Shown here one piece after another: positions 42,152 to 49,930 of a stretch of DNA of 49,930 nt. The notes below the pieces were generated by a model. That model saw nothing but the letters and a program-made list of their open reading frames with translations. It did no database searches and was not told the DNA's origin. The DNA comes from Chloroflexota bacterium (GTDB lineage: Bacteria > Chloroflexota > Anaerolineae > JAAEKA01). The stretch spans positions 26,802-76,731 of the forward strand of contig JAYELL010000033.1 of NCBI GenBank assembly GCA_034717495.1, written 5' to 3'. The translations under genes and the position numbers were made by a program. Within the stretch, counting starts at the first letter, position 1. Each line of letters begins with the position of its first letter.

Positions 42152-42928
42152 TTGAGCGAGCCCAAGTTTAGTCGTATCCTTCTTAAGATAGGTGGCGAAT
42201 CGCTGGCTGGTCCCGAGGGTTATGGAATAGACCCTGAGCGAGCTGTTGATCTTGCCTATAAGGTCAAACAAGTCACGGATCTCGGTGTAGAGGTGGCCCT
42301 TGTCCTGGGTGCCGGCAATATCTGGCGTGGCAAAACCGGCCTGGCCCATGGCATGGAACGGGCCACCGCCGATCACATGGGGATGCTGGCCACGGTGATG
42401 AACGCCCTGGCCCTACAGGATGCTCTTGAACGTATCGGCGTAATCACGCGGGTCCAGACGTCCATCGAAATGCGTTCTCTGGCTGAGCCGTACATTCGAT
42501 TGCGAGCCATCCGTCATCTTGAGAAAGGCAGGGTCGTGATCATCGGTGCCGGTACCGGAAACCCCTATTTCACCACCGACACTGCGGCAGCCCTGCGAGC
42601 AATGGAGGTGGGCGCCGATGTCCTGATCAAAGCCACCAAGGTTGACGCCGTCTACGATGACGATCCCCTGGAAAACCCCGATGCAACCCGGTTTGAGTTC
42701 CTGCCCTATCTCGATGCACTCAATCTTCGGGTGGGGGTGCTGGACAGCACAGCCATTACCCTTTCCATGGAGAATCACATGCCCATCTACGTGGTTGACT
42801 TGTGGCAGCCAGGCGTGTTAGAATCGGTGGTGATGGGCGAGCAAGTTGGCACCATCATCGCAGATGAAGCAGTTTGGCAAGAGCGACAGCCAGCCACGAC
42901 CAACAGCCAGGAGCGCCAACGACGATGA
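42152..42928 (+). CDS. pyrH: UMP kinase
   Basis: Phosphorylates UMP to UDP; hexameric, feedback-regulated. The 258-aa amino-acid-kinase fold has [52 protein letters not shown], the [20 protein letters not shown] loop and [13 protein letters not shown]. Start TTG 42152 has CAGGAGA ~9 nt upstream; the frame opens further up through the leader hairpin, which is not conserved protein. The last ~20 residues are a Gln/Arg-rich extension ([15 protein letters not shown]). Its TGA overlaps the frr ATG. Confidence 0.94.
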   Translation: MSEPKFSRILLKIGGESLAGPEGYGIDPERAVDLAYKVKQVTDLGVEVALVLGAGNIWRGKTGLAHGMERATADHMGMLATVMNALALQDALERIGVITRVQTSIEMRSLAEPYIRLRAIRHLEKGRVVIIGAGTGNPYFTTDTAAALRAMEVGADVLIKATKVDAVYDDDPLENPDATRFEFLPYLDALNLRVGVLDSTAITLSMENHMPIYVVDLWQPGVLESVVMGEQVGTIIADEAVWQERQPATTNSQERQRR

Positions 42929-43482
42929 TTGACGACATCCTTCTTAACGCCGAAGATCGCATGGAGAAATCCATCGAGTCCCTGAACTTTGACCTTCGTA
43001 CCATCCGTACAGGACGCGCAACTCCCGCGCTGGTGGAACATATCCCTGTAGACTACTATGGCGCACCGACACCGTTGAACCAACTGGCAGTCATCGGTGT
43101 GCCCGAACCGCGCCTCATTGTGATTCGCCCCTTCAACCCTGGCGACATTGGCGACATCCAAAAGGCCATTTTGCGCTCCGATCTGGGAATCACACCCTCT
43201 AACGACAGCAAGGTGATTCGTCTGGCAATCCCACAGCTGACCGAAGAACGTCGCAAGGAATTGGTGCGCCAGGTGGGAAAACGGGTGGAAGAAGCCCGGA
43301 TTTCGATCCGCAACATCCGCCGGGATGCCAATGAGGAACTCAAGTCAGCCGAAAAATCCAAGGATATCCCGGAGGACGACTTCTATTGGGGTCGAGACGA
43401 AATCCAGGAACTGGTCGACCGAATGATCGAACAGATCGATGGGATCGGTGAGGCCAAGGAGAAAGAGATCCTGGAAATCTGA
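42925..43482 (+). CDS. frr: ribosome recycling factor
   Basis: Splits post-termination ribosomes with EF-G. The 185-aa protein has the tRNA-mimic layout: a coiled helix with [62 protein letters not shown], and the helical C-terminus ([12 protein letters not shown]). The Glu/Asp-rich loop [17 protein letters not shown] is typical. ATG 42925 overlaps the pyrH stop (ATGA); AGGAG lies 11 nt upstream inside pyrH. Length is standard. Confidence 0.96.
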   Translation: MIDDILLNAEDRMEKSIESLNFDLRTIRTGRATPALVEHIPVDYYGAPTPLNQLAVIGVPEPRLIVIRPFNPGDIGDIQKAILRSDLGITPSNDSKVIRLAIPQLTEERRKELVRQVGKRVEEARISIRNIRRDANEELKSAEKSKDIPEDDFYWGRDEIQELVDRMIEQIDGIGEAKEKEILEI

Positions 43483-43505
43483 TCCAGTTTCCCGGAAGCG
43501 GACCT

Positions 43506-44249
43506 ATGACCTCGAACGACGAGACCAACGGTACACAGGTGATGGCGGGACAACTGCGGATTCCCCATCATGTCGGTATCATTATGGATGGCAATGGCCG
43601 CTGGGCGCAAGAGCAGGGATTGCCCCGCTTTATGGGCCATAGAGCCGGTACCGACAATATTCGTCAGGTCCTGGAGGCATCTGTTGGGTTCGGGATCAAA
43701 GTGCTCACCATCTACGCGTTTTCGACGGAAAACTGGGGCCGACCACCGGCGGAAGTGCGAGGCCTGATGCGGCTGCTCAGCCGCACGATCGAAGAGCAAC
43801 TCCAGGAACTCCATGAAAACGGCGTCCAAATCCGCCACAGTGGTAGTCTCGTGGGCATTTCCGAGCCACTGAAAAAGCAGATCACCCGGGCTCTGGAACT
43901 GACCAGCAACAACGACCGGATCATTCTCAACGTCGCGTTCAACTATGGCGGTCGAGCCGAGATCATCGACGGCATCCGGCGCGTCATCGAGGATGGCCTT
44001 GCCCCGGAACAGATCACCGAGGACATCTTCAGCCATTACCTCTACACCCACGATCTTCCAGATGCCGATCTGATCATCCGCACGGGCGGCGAGTACCGGT
44101 TAAGCAACTTCCTGATCTGGCAGGCAGCTTACGCCGAATACTACGCCACACCCACCTACTGGCCAGATTTCGACGAGGCCGAATTGAGAAAAGCCCTTGA
44201 AGCTTTCAGCGATCGGGACCGGCGCTTCGGCCATGTCCAGGTGACCTGA
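43506..44249 (+). CDS. uppS: undecaprenyl diphosphate synthase (cis-prenyltransferase)
   Basis: Makes C55 undecaprenyl diphosphate, the carrier for cell wall and surface glycan units, at the membrane. The 247-aa protein has [18 protein letters not shown] with the catalytic Asp, [24 protein letters not shown] and the C-terminal [20 protein letters not shown] and [13 protein letters not shown]. The lipid carrier it makes is what the glycan operon of this window would use. It follows frr by 23 nt; the ribosome site is weak (GGAAGCGG). A ~15-residue polar lead precedes the core. Confidence 0.95.
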   Translation: MTSNDETNGTQVMAGQLRIPHHVGIIMDGNGRWAQEQGLPRFMGHRAGTDNIRQVLEASVGFGIKVLTIYAFSTENWGRPPAEVRGLMRLLSRTIEEQLQELHENGVQIRHSGSLVGISEPLKKQITRALELTSNNDRIILNVAFNYGGRAEIIDGIRRVIEDGLAPEQITEDIFSHYLYTHDLPDADLIIRTGGEYRLSNFLIWQAAYAEYYATPTYWPDFDEAELRKALEAFSDRDRRFGHVQVT

Positions 44250-44252
44250 CCC

Positions 44253-45050
44253 GTGCTCCGCACCCGCGTCCTCAGTGCCGCCGTCTTGATGGTCGTCGTG
44301 GCTGTCCCTGCGGTCCTTGGTGGCCTGCCTTTCTTTGCACTGATCGCTGCCGTGGGCGTCCTCGCCACCTGGGAACATGTCAACCTCTTTCGGCAAGGTG
44401 GCTATGAGCCAAGCCTTGTCCTCGCAATCATCCTTACCCTGTTATTCATTGTCCAGGGCCAGTGGAGCGATCTCTTTCCGCTGAGCCTGGTGTTGACCGT
44501 GGCGGTCATCGGGTCTATCTTCTGGAGTCTCTTTCACAATTCCGAGACCCCTGCTACCGACTGGGCCATCGCGCTGGCTGGTTCCCTTTACCTGGGCTGG
44601 TTGCTCAGTCAATTCGTCCGCCTGCGCGCTCTTGAAGATGGCCTTTTCTGGCTCCTGGTGGGAGCAATCGCTATCTGGGCGGCCGACGTAACCGCCTATT
44701 TTGCCGGTCGCGCCTTCGGACGGCATCCCTGGTGGCCCAGGCATAGTCCCAAAAAAACCTGGGAAGGCTACCTTTCAGGCGCGGTTGCCAGCACACTTTC
44801 CAGCGCCCTGCTTGGTCACTGGCTACTGGGCCTTGGCTGGCTCGAAGGCGCTGCACTGGGTTTACTGATTGGGTTGGTCGCGCCGCTGGGTGATTTGGCT
44901 GAGTCGATGATTAAGCGCCAGGTAGGCGCCAAAGACTCCAGCAATCTGATCCCCGGCCACGGCGGCATCCTCGATCGCATAGATAGCCTTCTGGTAACGA
45001 TCCCTCTGGTATTTTTCTGGGCATCGCTGATGCCGCGTTGGCCAATCTAA
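44253..45050 (+). CDS. cdsA: phosphatidate cytidylyltransferase
   Basis: Makes CDP-diacylglycerol from phosphatidic acid and CTP in the inner membrane. The 265-aa polytopic protein has about 7-8 helices and the family signature near the C-terminus: PLGDLAESMIKRQVGAKDSS, NLIPGHGGILDRIDSLL, with the metal-binding Asp residues. GTG start at 44253, 3 nt after the uppS stop, so the pair is cotranscribed. The upstream segment AADVTAYFAGRAFGRHPW is also conserved. Confidence 0.93.
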   Translation: MLRTRVLSAAVLMVVVAVPAVLGGLPFFALIAAVGVLATWEHVNLFRQGGYEPSLVLAIILTLLFIVQGQWSDLFPLSLVLTVAVIGSIFWSLFHNSETPATDWAIALAGSLYLGWLLSQFVRLRALEDGLFWLLVGAIAIWAADVTAYFAGRAFGRHPWWPRHSPKKTWEGYLSGAVASTLSSALLGHWLLGLGWLEGAALGLLIGLVAPLGDLAESMIKRQVGAKDSSNLIPGHGGILDRIDSLLVTIPLVFFWASLMPRWPI

Positions 45051-45120
45051 TCTGTCAGCCCGCCCTTGTCATTATCCGTAGTTCAGCCGACCATCCCCGG
45101 TCAATCTGAGGAAGGACTCA

Positions 45121-46584
45121 ATGACTACAGCACAAGTTGCCGTTGCGCCACCCCCTCAACCGTCTCGCCTTTCCGTCCTGTCGTGGGCCCTTTACGACCT
45201 GGCCAACACGATCTTCTCCATGAACATCGTCTCCCTCTATTTCGGCCTTTGGGTCGTCAATCAGATGGGAGGCAATGACGCCGATTACGGCAATGCCAAC
45301 AGCATCTCGATGGCGTTGATGTTTTTCACCGCGCCGATTTTGGGTGCGCTTTCTGATCAGGCGGGGCGTCGCATGCCCTTCCTCATTGTCACAACCCTGC
45401 TCTGCGTGGGCTTCACCGCGCTGCTGGGAACCTGGGGACTGATGATCAGCCTGTTGCTCTTCATCGTCGCAAACTACATGTTCCAGGCCGGCCTGATCTT
45501 CTACGACTCGTTATTACCCGTCGTCAGCACCGAGGAAAACCGGGGGCGAGTTGGCGGCCTGGGGATCGGCCTGGGTTACATGGGCTCCTTCATTGGCGTG
45601 GGAGCCGGACTGCTGCTCCTGGACAGGATTGGCTACACAGGAATCTTCCGCCTGACCGCAGTTCTCTTTCTGGTCTTTGCCATACCTTGTTTCATCTTCG
45701 TCAAGGAACGGACAACCCGGGGGAAACGCGGCCTGGTTGAAATCGGACGGGCAGCGATCAATCAAACCTATGTCCAGGGCTTTCGAAGAATCAACAACTG
45801 GACTCGCTACTTCGGACTCTGGGCTGTTCTGGGCATCCTGCAGGGTTTGCTGGTTACCGGATTGCTGGCACTGGCAGGGAGCCAGGTCGCCTGGTGGTAT
45901 CCGATCATAGGTATCGGTGTCGGCCTGGTCCAATCGATTATCCTGATGCCCGTGGTAGGCCCCGTCCTGCACGCCACCCGTTACGAGGGGCTACCCCGTT
46001 TTCTTTTGGGGCGGGTCTTCTACACCGATCCTGTCAACACGGTAATCGTATTCATGGGCATCTACGTCACTAACGAGGTCGGCTTCAGCGATGATCAGGC
46101 CCAGTACCTGCTGCTCATATCCATTGTCTTCGCCGTGATCGGAGGTCTGCTGTGGGGAGTGGTCGTCGATAAGATCGGTCCCAAACGCAGCCTCAACATG
46201 GTGCTGGTGCTCTGGATGGTGGTGTTGGCCCTGGCTGCCTTAATCGCCATGATGGACCTGTCTCCCTGGCTGTTTTGGGTCGTAGGCACCCTGGCAGGGA
46301 TTGCTCTGGGCGGCACCTGGGCCGCCGATCGTCCCTACATGCTGCGACTGGCTCCACCCCGTTTCATCGGTGAATTCTATGGGCTGTACAGCATGGTGGG
46401 CCGCTTTGGCAGCATCATCGGTCCCTTCATGTGGGGCTACATTGCCGAAACCATCGGGCTGGGACGACCGATGGCCATCCTTAGCCTGCTGGTTTTCATC
46501 GTCATCGCTTTCGTGATCCTGCAGGGAATCGACGAATCGCCAAGAGACTGGCCCGCAGAGTTGAAGGAATCGGTGTCCACCTGA
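45121..46584 (+). CDS. MFS transporter, UMF1 (Atg22-like) family
   Basis: The 487-aa protein has about 12 membrane helices. The start LSVLSWALYDLANTIFSMN is the UMF1/Atg22 hallmark, followed by MFFTAPILGALSDQAGRRMP (MFS loop 2-3) and NRGRVGGLGIGLGYMGSF. Family members are linked to amino-acid or solute efflux, but the substrate is not known here. GAGGAAGGA lies just before the ATG. The 70-nt gap after cdsA has no clear promoter. It may be read through from the rpsB-cdsA genes. Confidence 0.88.
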   Translation: MTTAQVAVAPPPQPSRLSVLSWALYDLANTIFSMNIVSLYFGLWVVNQMGGNDADYGNANSISMALMFFTAPILGALSDQAGRRMPFLIVTTLLCVGFTALLGTWGLMISLLLFIVANYMFQAGLIFYDSLLPVVSTEENRGRVGGLGIGLGYMGSFIGVGAGLLLLDRIGYTGIFRLTAVLFLVFAIPCFIFVKERTTRGKRGLVEIGRAAINQTYVQGFRRINNWTRYFGLWAVLGILQGLLVTGLLALAGSQVAWWYPIIGIGVGLVQSIILMPVVGPVLHATRYEGLPRFLLGRVFYTDPVNTVIVFMGIYVTNEVGFSDDQAQYLLLISIVFAVIGGLLWGVVVDKIGPKRSLNMVLVLWMVVLALAALIAMMDLSPWLFWVVGTLAGIALGGTWAADRPYMLRLAPPRFIGEFYGLYSMVGRFGSIIGPFMWGYIAETIGLGRPMAILSLLVFIVIAFVILQGIDESPRDWPAELKESVST

Positions 46585-46627
46585 GCGCAAGGGGCCCGAC
46601 GCTCTCTGCAAGCCACCAAACCTGACT

Positions 46628-46657
46628 TTCACTTGTCGACCGTTCCTGTGTTATAAT
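46628..46657 (+). promoter_or_regulatory. promoter of glpX
   Basis: Strong -10 TATAAT (46652-46657) with an upstream TGT, an extended -10. The -35 is weak: TTCACT at 46628-46633, 18 nt away. Leader of about 55 nt. Confidence 0.55.
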
Positions 46658-46718
46658 CGGCCCGCGTCAAAGCTGACCCGGGATCATGTCCGATGGATCA
46701 TCAAGGAGGAGTTCATCC

Positions 46719-47729
46719 ATGGCTGAACAACCCGATCGCAATCTCGCTTTAGATCTTGTCCGCGTAACCGAAGCCGCTGCCCTGGCAGCCTCCCGCTGGA
46801 TGGGTCGTGGCGACAAAATTGCCGCCGATCAGGCCGCCGTCGATGCCATGCGTTTGATCCTTAACTCCATCGATATGAACAGTATCATCGTAATCGGGGA
46901 AGGGGAAAAGGACGAAGCGCCCATGCTCTTCAACGAAGAGGAGTTGGGCACCGGCGCAGGGCCCGAAATGGACATTGCTGTCGACCCCATCGATGGTACC
47001 ACCTTGACGGCCAAGGGTGGCTCAGGAGCGCTGGCCGTGGTGGCTCTTTCCGAACGGGGCAGCATGTACTCACCAGGCAGTCTGGTTTACATGGATAAGA
47101 TTGCAGTTGGGCCTGAAGCCAGCCACGTGATCGATATCAACCAACCGGCCGCCTACAATCTGCACGCGGTCGCTCACGCCGTCGGAAAACAGGTTGACGA
47201 CCTTACAGTAATGATCCTGGACCGCCCTCGCCATGAAGAACTTATCGGCCAGGTGCGCGACGTCGGGGCGCGCATCCGTCTCATCGCAGACGGGGATGTG
47301 GCTGGCTCCATTGCAGCAGCCAGTCCGGACACGGGCATCGATGTTCTACTGGGAGTCGGCGGCTCACCCGAGGCAGTCATCACGGCAGCAGCACTGAAAT
47401 GCATGGGAGGCGGCATGCAGTGCAAACTCTGGCCCCGCAACGATGACGAACGACGCTATGCCGAGCAGCATGGACACGACCTGAACAAGGTGTTCGGAAT
47501 CGATGACCTGGTTGCCAGTGACAATGTCTTTTTCGCCGCCACCGGCATCACCGACGGCGAACTCCTTGAAGGTGTCCGCTACATGCGCGGCGGTGCCAGC
47601 ACCTCTTCTATCGTCATGCGCTCCAGGTCGGGCACGATCCGGACCATCGTCTCGCAGCACCGCTGGGATAAACTGATGCGTATCAGCCAGATCAGTTACG
47701 CCAGTTCTGATCTCGCCATGCCAGATTGA
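46719..47729 (+). CDS. glpX: fructose-1,6-bisphosphatase class II
   Basis: Gluconeogenic phosphatase. The 336-aa protein has the GlpX motifs IIVIGEGEKDEAPML, DIAVDPIDGTTLTAKGG (metal-binding Asp residues), VMILDRPRHEELI and GVGGSPEAVITAAAL, and the C-terminal GGASTSSIVMRSRSGTIR. AAGGAGGAG lies 8 nt before ATG 46719; an earlier ATG at 46686 overlaps that site region and is less likely. It has its own promoter and a ridA gene follows at 48 nt. Confidence 0.95.
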   Translation: MAEQPDRNLALDLVRVTEAAALAASRWMGRGDKIAADQAAVDAMRLILNSIDMNSIIVIGEGEKDEAPMLFNEEELGTGAGPEMDIAVDPIDGTTLTAKGGSGALAVVALSERGSMYSPGSLVYMDKIAVGPEASHVIDINQPAAYNLHAVAHAVGKQVDDLTVMILDRPRHEELIGQVRDVGARIRLIADGDVAGSIAAASPDTGIDVLLGVGGSPEAVITAAALKCMGGGMQCKLWPRNDDERRYAEQHGHDLNKVFGIDDLVASDNVFFAATGITDGELLEGVRYMRGGASTSSIVMRSRSGTIRTIVSQHRWDKLMRISQISYASSDLAMPD

Positions 47730-47777
47730 ACTTGGTTTTCCACCGACACAAACTCTCTTTCGATACGGAGAAGAATC

Positions 47778-48161
47778 ATGGACCGCGAAATAATCAAGAC
47801 GACGGCAGCGCCTGCCGCGGTTGGCCCTTACTCGCAGGCAGTTCGGGTGGGAGACCTGGTATTCACCGCTGGACAGATTGGAATCGATCCCCAAACCGGC
47901 GACATGGCTGAAGGGCTGGAAGCGCAGACTCGACAGGTGCTATCCAATCTCAAGGCTGTGCTTACAGCGGCGGGAAGCAGTGTCGACGGTGTCGTCAAGA
48001 CCACCGTGTACCTTCAAAACATGGCGGATTTCACCGCCATGAATGCCATTTACGGCGAGGTTTTCGCCAGCGCGCCACCTGCCAGATCGACGGTGCAGGC
48101 GGCAGGCCTGCCCCTGGGCGCCTTGGTCGAAGTCGAGGCCATTGCCCTGTGTGAGAAATAG
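47778..48161 (+). CDS. ridA: RidA family enamine/imine deaminase
   Basis: Hydrolyses reactive 2-aminoacrylate and related enamines from PLP enzymes, forming trimers in the cytoplasm. The 127-aa protein has AAVGPYSQAVRVGDLVFTAG, GIDPQTGDM and the C-terminal signature PPARSTVQAAGLPLGALVEV with the substrate-binding Arg at ~105. Length is standard. GAGAAG precedes the ATG by ~6 nt. It is probably cotranscribed with glpX. Confidence 0.95.
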   Translation: MDREIIKTTAAPAAVGPYSQAVRVGDLVFTAGQIGIDPQTGDMAEGLEAQTRQVLSNLKAVLTAAGSSVDGVVKTTVYLQNMADFTAMNAIYGEVFASAPPARSTVQAAGLPLGALVEVEAIALCEK

Positions 48162-48206
48162 GCAATTGAGGGTATGATCGCGTCCCTCTTCCGAACAATC
48201 TTCTGC

Positions 48207-48235
48207 TTGCCATTTGAAAGATTATCCGTTATAAT
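48207..48235 (+). promoter_or_regulatory. promoter of the S1 gene
   Basis: TTGCCA (48207-48212), 17-nt spacer, TATAAT (48230-48235). Near consensus, as expected for a ribosomal protein gene. GGAGGAGAAG lies at 48250-48259. Confidence 0.72.
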
Positions 48236-48271
48236 CATGCGACACTCTTGGAGGAGAAGCATTAAAACCAT

Positions 48272-49930
48272 ATGAATGATTCCAGCAAAGTTGTACCGGT
48301 CCCGGAAGAGGACATGGCTGAAGGGGCTAGCGCAACCACGCCTGAAGCCGAGGCCGAATCGCAGGTGAACTCGACGGACGTCACTGAGGCCACCTCTGTT
48401 GAGCCGAACGGCGAAGCCATGCCTGAGGAAATCGTCGCTGAAGAAGCCGAAGCGGTTGCCGAAGCAGAGGTTGAAGTGGAAGTCGAGGCAGAGGTAGTCG
48501 CCGAGGCGGAAGCTGAGGTCGAGGCTGAAGCCGAAGCGGTTGCCGAAGCAGAGGCTGAAGTGGAAGTCGAGGCAGAGGTAGTCACCGAGGCGGAAGCTGA
48601 GGTCGAGGCTGAAGCCGAAGCGGTTGCCGAAGCAGAGGTTGAAGTGGAAGTCGAGGCAGAGGTAGTCGCCGAGGCGGAAGCTGAGGTCGAGGCTGAAGCC
48701 GAAGCAGAGGTTGAAGCGGCAGATGAAGATGATGTAGAATTCGATCTCGAGTCCATCGAGTCCACGGAAATCTCAATGGAAGAATTCGTGGCAGATTTCG
48801 AATTCAAGCCGCTGCGCTCCGGTGAAATCCGCGACGGCGTCGTCGTTAGCATTACCCCCAGCGAGATTCTGGTCGACGTTGGTGCCAAGTCCGAGGGCTT
48901 CATCCACAACCGTGAGATGGAGCGCATGGGCAAGGAATACCGGGAAAGCCTCAACGTGGGCGATCCGGTCGTCGTTTATGTGGTCCGGCCCGAAGACCGC
49001 GATGGCAATGTTGTTTTGTCTCTCAGCCGCGCCCAGCAGGAACGCGATTGGCGTGAAGCAGAGGTATTCCTGGAGTCTGGCCAGATATTTGAAAGCAGCG
49101 TAATTGGCTTCAATCGCGGCGGAGTTATCTGTCGTTTGGGCAAAGTACGCGGCTTCATCCCCGCTTCCCAGTTGGTCACAAAACCCGAACGTCCGGCCGA
49201 AGGTGGCGAAGAGGACCGCTGGTCCGGTCTGGTTGGCGAAAATCTGTGGCTGAAGGTCGTTGAGTTGGATCGTCGACGCAACCGCCTGATTCTCTCCGAG
49301 CGACTGGCCGTTCGCGACCGTCGGCGCCAAAAAAAGGAAGAGTTGCTCAGTGAGTTGAAGAAGGGCGACGTCCGAAAGGGCCGCGTTAGCAGTCTGGCGA
49401 AATTCGGAGCATTTGTCGACCTGGGTGGTGCTGATGGTCTGGTCCACGTTTCCGAGCTTTCCTGGTCCCGGGTCAACCACCCCAGCGAGGTCGTCAGCGT
49501 CGGCGACGAGGTTGAGGTCTATGTGTTGAACGTCGACCCGGAACGCCGGAGGATTGGTCTGAGCATGCGGCGCATCGAGCCCGAACCGTGGAGCGTCGTG
49601 CATGATCGCTATGCCGTGGGTCAGATCGTGGACGGCGTGATCACCAAGCTAGCCAGCTTTGGTGCCTTTGCCCGCATCGACGGTATGATCGAAGGACTGA
49701 TCCACATCTCCGAACTGGCCAACCATCGAGTGACTCATCCTAAAGAGGTGGTCAGCGAGGGCGATGCCTTGAGTCTTCGCATTATTCGCATCGACCCGGC
49801 CCGCCGGCGCATGGGTTTGAGCCTCAAACGCGCTACCGAGGATGAGTATGCCGAGTTGGACTGGCGCGAAGGGGAAGATAATGTCGAGCCAGTCACGGCC
49901 GAGAAGGACGAGGATGAAGTAACGGACAGC
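48272..49930 (+). CDS. rpsA: 30S ribosomal protein S1-like, partial, with acidic repeat N-terminus
   Basis: The reading frame runs from ATG 48272 to the right edge without a stop (553 codons). The first ~175 residues are very acidic, mostly Glu/Ala/Val, and from residue ~58 are built from 28-residue repeats. Four S1 RNA-binding domains follow: R1 from [20 protein letters not shown] (~179), R2 from [18 protein letters not shown] (~270), R3 from [20 protein letters not shown] (~370) and R4 from [19 protein letters not shown] (~455). A tail rich in Glu/Asp begins at the edge. The four-domain form is common outside proteobacteria. GGAGGAG is ~17 nt from the ATG, longer than usual. Antisense open frames here are shadows. 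Confidence 0.9.
   Translation, partial: MNDSSKVVPVPEEDMAEGASATTPEAEAESQVNSTDVTEATSVEPNGEAMPEEIVAEEAEAVAEAEVEVEVEAEVVAEAEAEVEAEAEAVAEAEAEVEVEAEVVTEAEAEVEAEAEAVAEAEVEVEVEAEVVAEAEAEVEAEAEAEVEAADEDDVEFDLESIESTEISMEEFVADFEFKPLRSGEIRDGVVVSITPSEILVDVGAKSEGFIHNREMERMGKEYRESLNVGDPVVVYVVRPEDRDGNVVLSLSRAQQERDWREAEVFLESGQIFESSVIGFNRGGVICRLGKVRGFIPASQLVTKPERPAEGGEEDRWSGLVGENLWLKVVELDRRRNRLILSERLAVRDRRRQKKEELLSELKKGDVRKGRVSSLAKFGAFVDLGGADGLVHVSELSWSRVNHPSEVVSVGDEVEVYVLNVDPERRRIGLSMRRIEPEPWSVVHDRYAVGQIVDGVITKLASFGAFARIDGMIEGLIHISELANHRVTHPKEVVSEGDALSLRIIRIDPARRRMGLSLKRATEDEYAELDWREGEDNVEPVTAEKDEDEVTDS
48443..48718 (+). repeat. 84-bp in-frame tandem repeats in the S1 gene
   Basis: GAAGCCGAAGC recurs at 48443, 48527, 48611 and 48695: three full 84-bp (28-codon) units and a partial fourth. 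Each unit codes Glu/Ala/Val-rich sequence such as [20 protein letters not shown]. Copies differ at a few positions (for example GTAGTCGCC vs GTAGTCACC). Confidence 0.9.

Noticed and set aside
48262-48954. 230-codon Ser/Thr/Ala repeat protein on the minus strand
   Set aside because: It is the antisense reading of the Glu/Ala/Val repeats in S1; the plus strand has promoter, start and S1 domains.
1-49930. tRNA, rRNA, phage or insertion-sequence genes
   Set aside because: I looked for cloverleaf arms, transposase and integrase motifs and terminal inverted repeats and saw none I could support.

Overview
The window looks like a chromosomal segment of a GC-rich, free-living bacterium. My best guess is Chloroflexota (Anaerolineae/Caldilineae-like). 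The reasons are the order rpsB-tsf-pyrH-frr-uppS-cdsA, a short EF-Ts, paired DUF4013 and DUF2085 membrane proteins, a bacterial RtcA, an Atg22-like UMF1 transporter and many carbohydrate-active enzymes. This is inference from gene content; no rRNA or tRNA gene was seen to confirm it. TTG and GTG starts are common, gene ends often overlap as ATGA or GTGA, and several promoters lie so close to their start codons that the mRNAs are probably leaderless.

Positions 1-60 are homopolymer C/G runs that look like a contig edge. From 127 to 14251 a single minus-strand operon of twelve genes builds a surface polysaccharide or S-layer glycan. In transcription order: an AlkP-superfamily hydrolase, an O-antigen ligase/polymerase, a GT4 glycosyltransferase, a sulfatase-fold enzyme with Thr at the nucleophile position, a second GT4, a short sugar-phosphate transferase, a nucleotide-sugar epimerase, an NTase-fold protein, a heptose kinase (HddA-like), a long polyprenyl-phosphate sugar transferase, GmhA and GmhB. 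The last genes supply D-glycero-manno-heptose phosphates. One promoter (14261-14289) appears to drive the operon.

14.4-23.1 kb is a mixed region: an alpha/beta hydrolase, a small DUF433-like protein with its own promoter, a secreted M14 carboxypeptidase with a dockerin-like tail coupled to an ANKH/MATE-like membrane protein, an asparaginase, a DUF2085 protein and two tandem DUF4013 paralogues. 23.1-24.05 kb has no gene; it holds three 121-bp tandem repeats and other repeat debris. A uvrC-rtcA-rnz operon follows.

28.2-39.9 kb is a plant-glycan utilisation locus arranged around a LacI regulator with a near-perfect 32-bp operator palindrome. Rightward it encodes an intact alpha-L-rhamnosidase, a GH5-like glycosidase and a Gfo/Idh/MocA oxidoreductase. 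Leftward the operon is badly eroded: the sugar ABC transporter and the GH42 and GH43 enzymes are cut and fused at at least five internal deletion junctions, while the UroD-like protein and a GH30-like lipoprotein remain whole.

39.9-49.9 kb is core chromosome: rpsB behind a structured leader, tsf, pyrH, frr, uppS, cdsA, an MFS transporter, class II fructose-1,6-bisphosphatase (glpX), ridA, and the start of an S1 protein that runs off the right edge. S2 carries a long acidic C-terminal tail and S1 an acidic N-terminal extension made of 84-bp tandem repeats.
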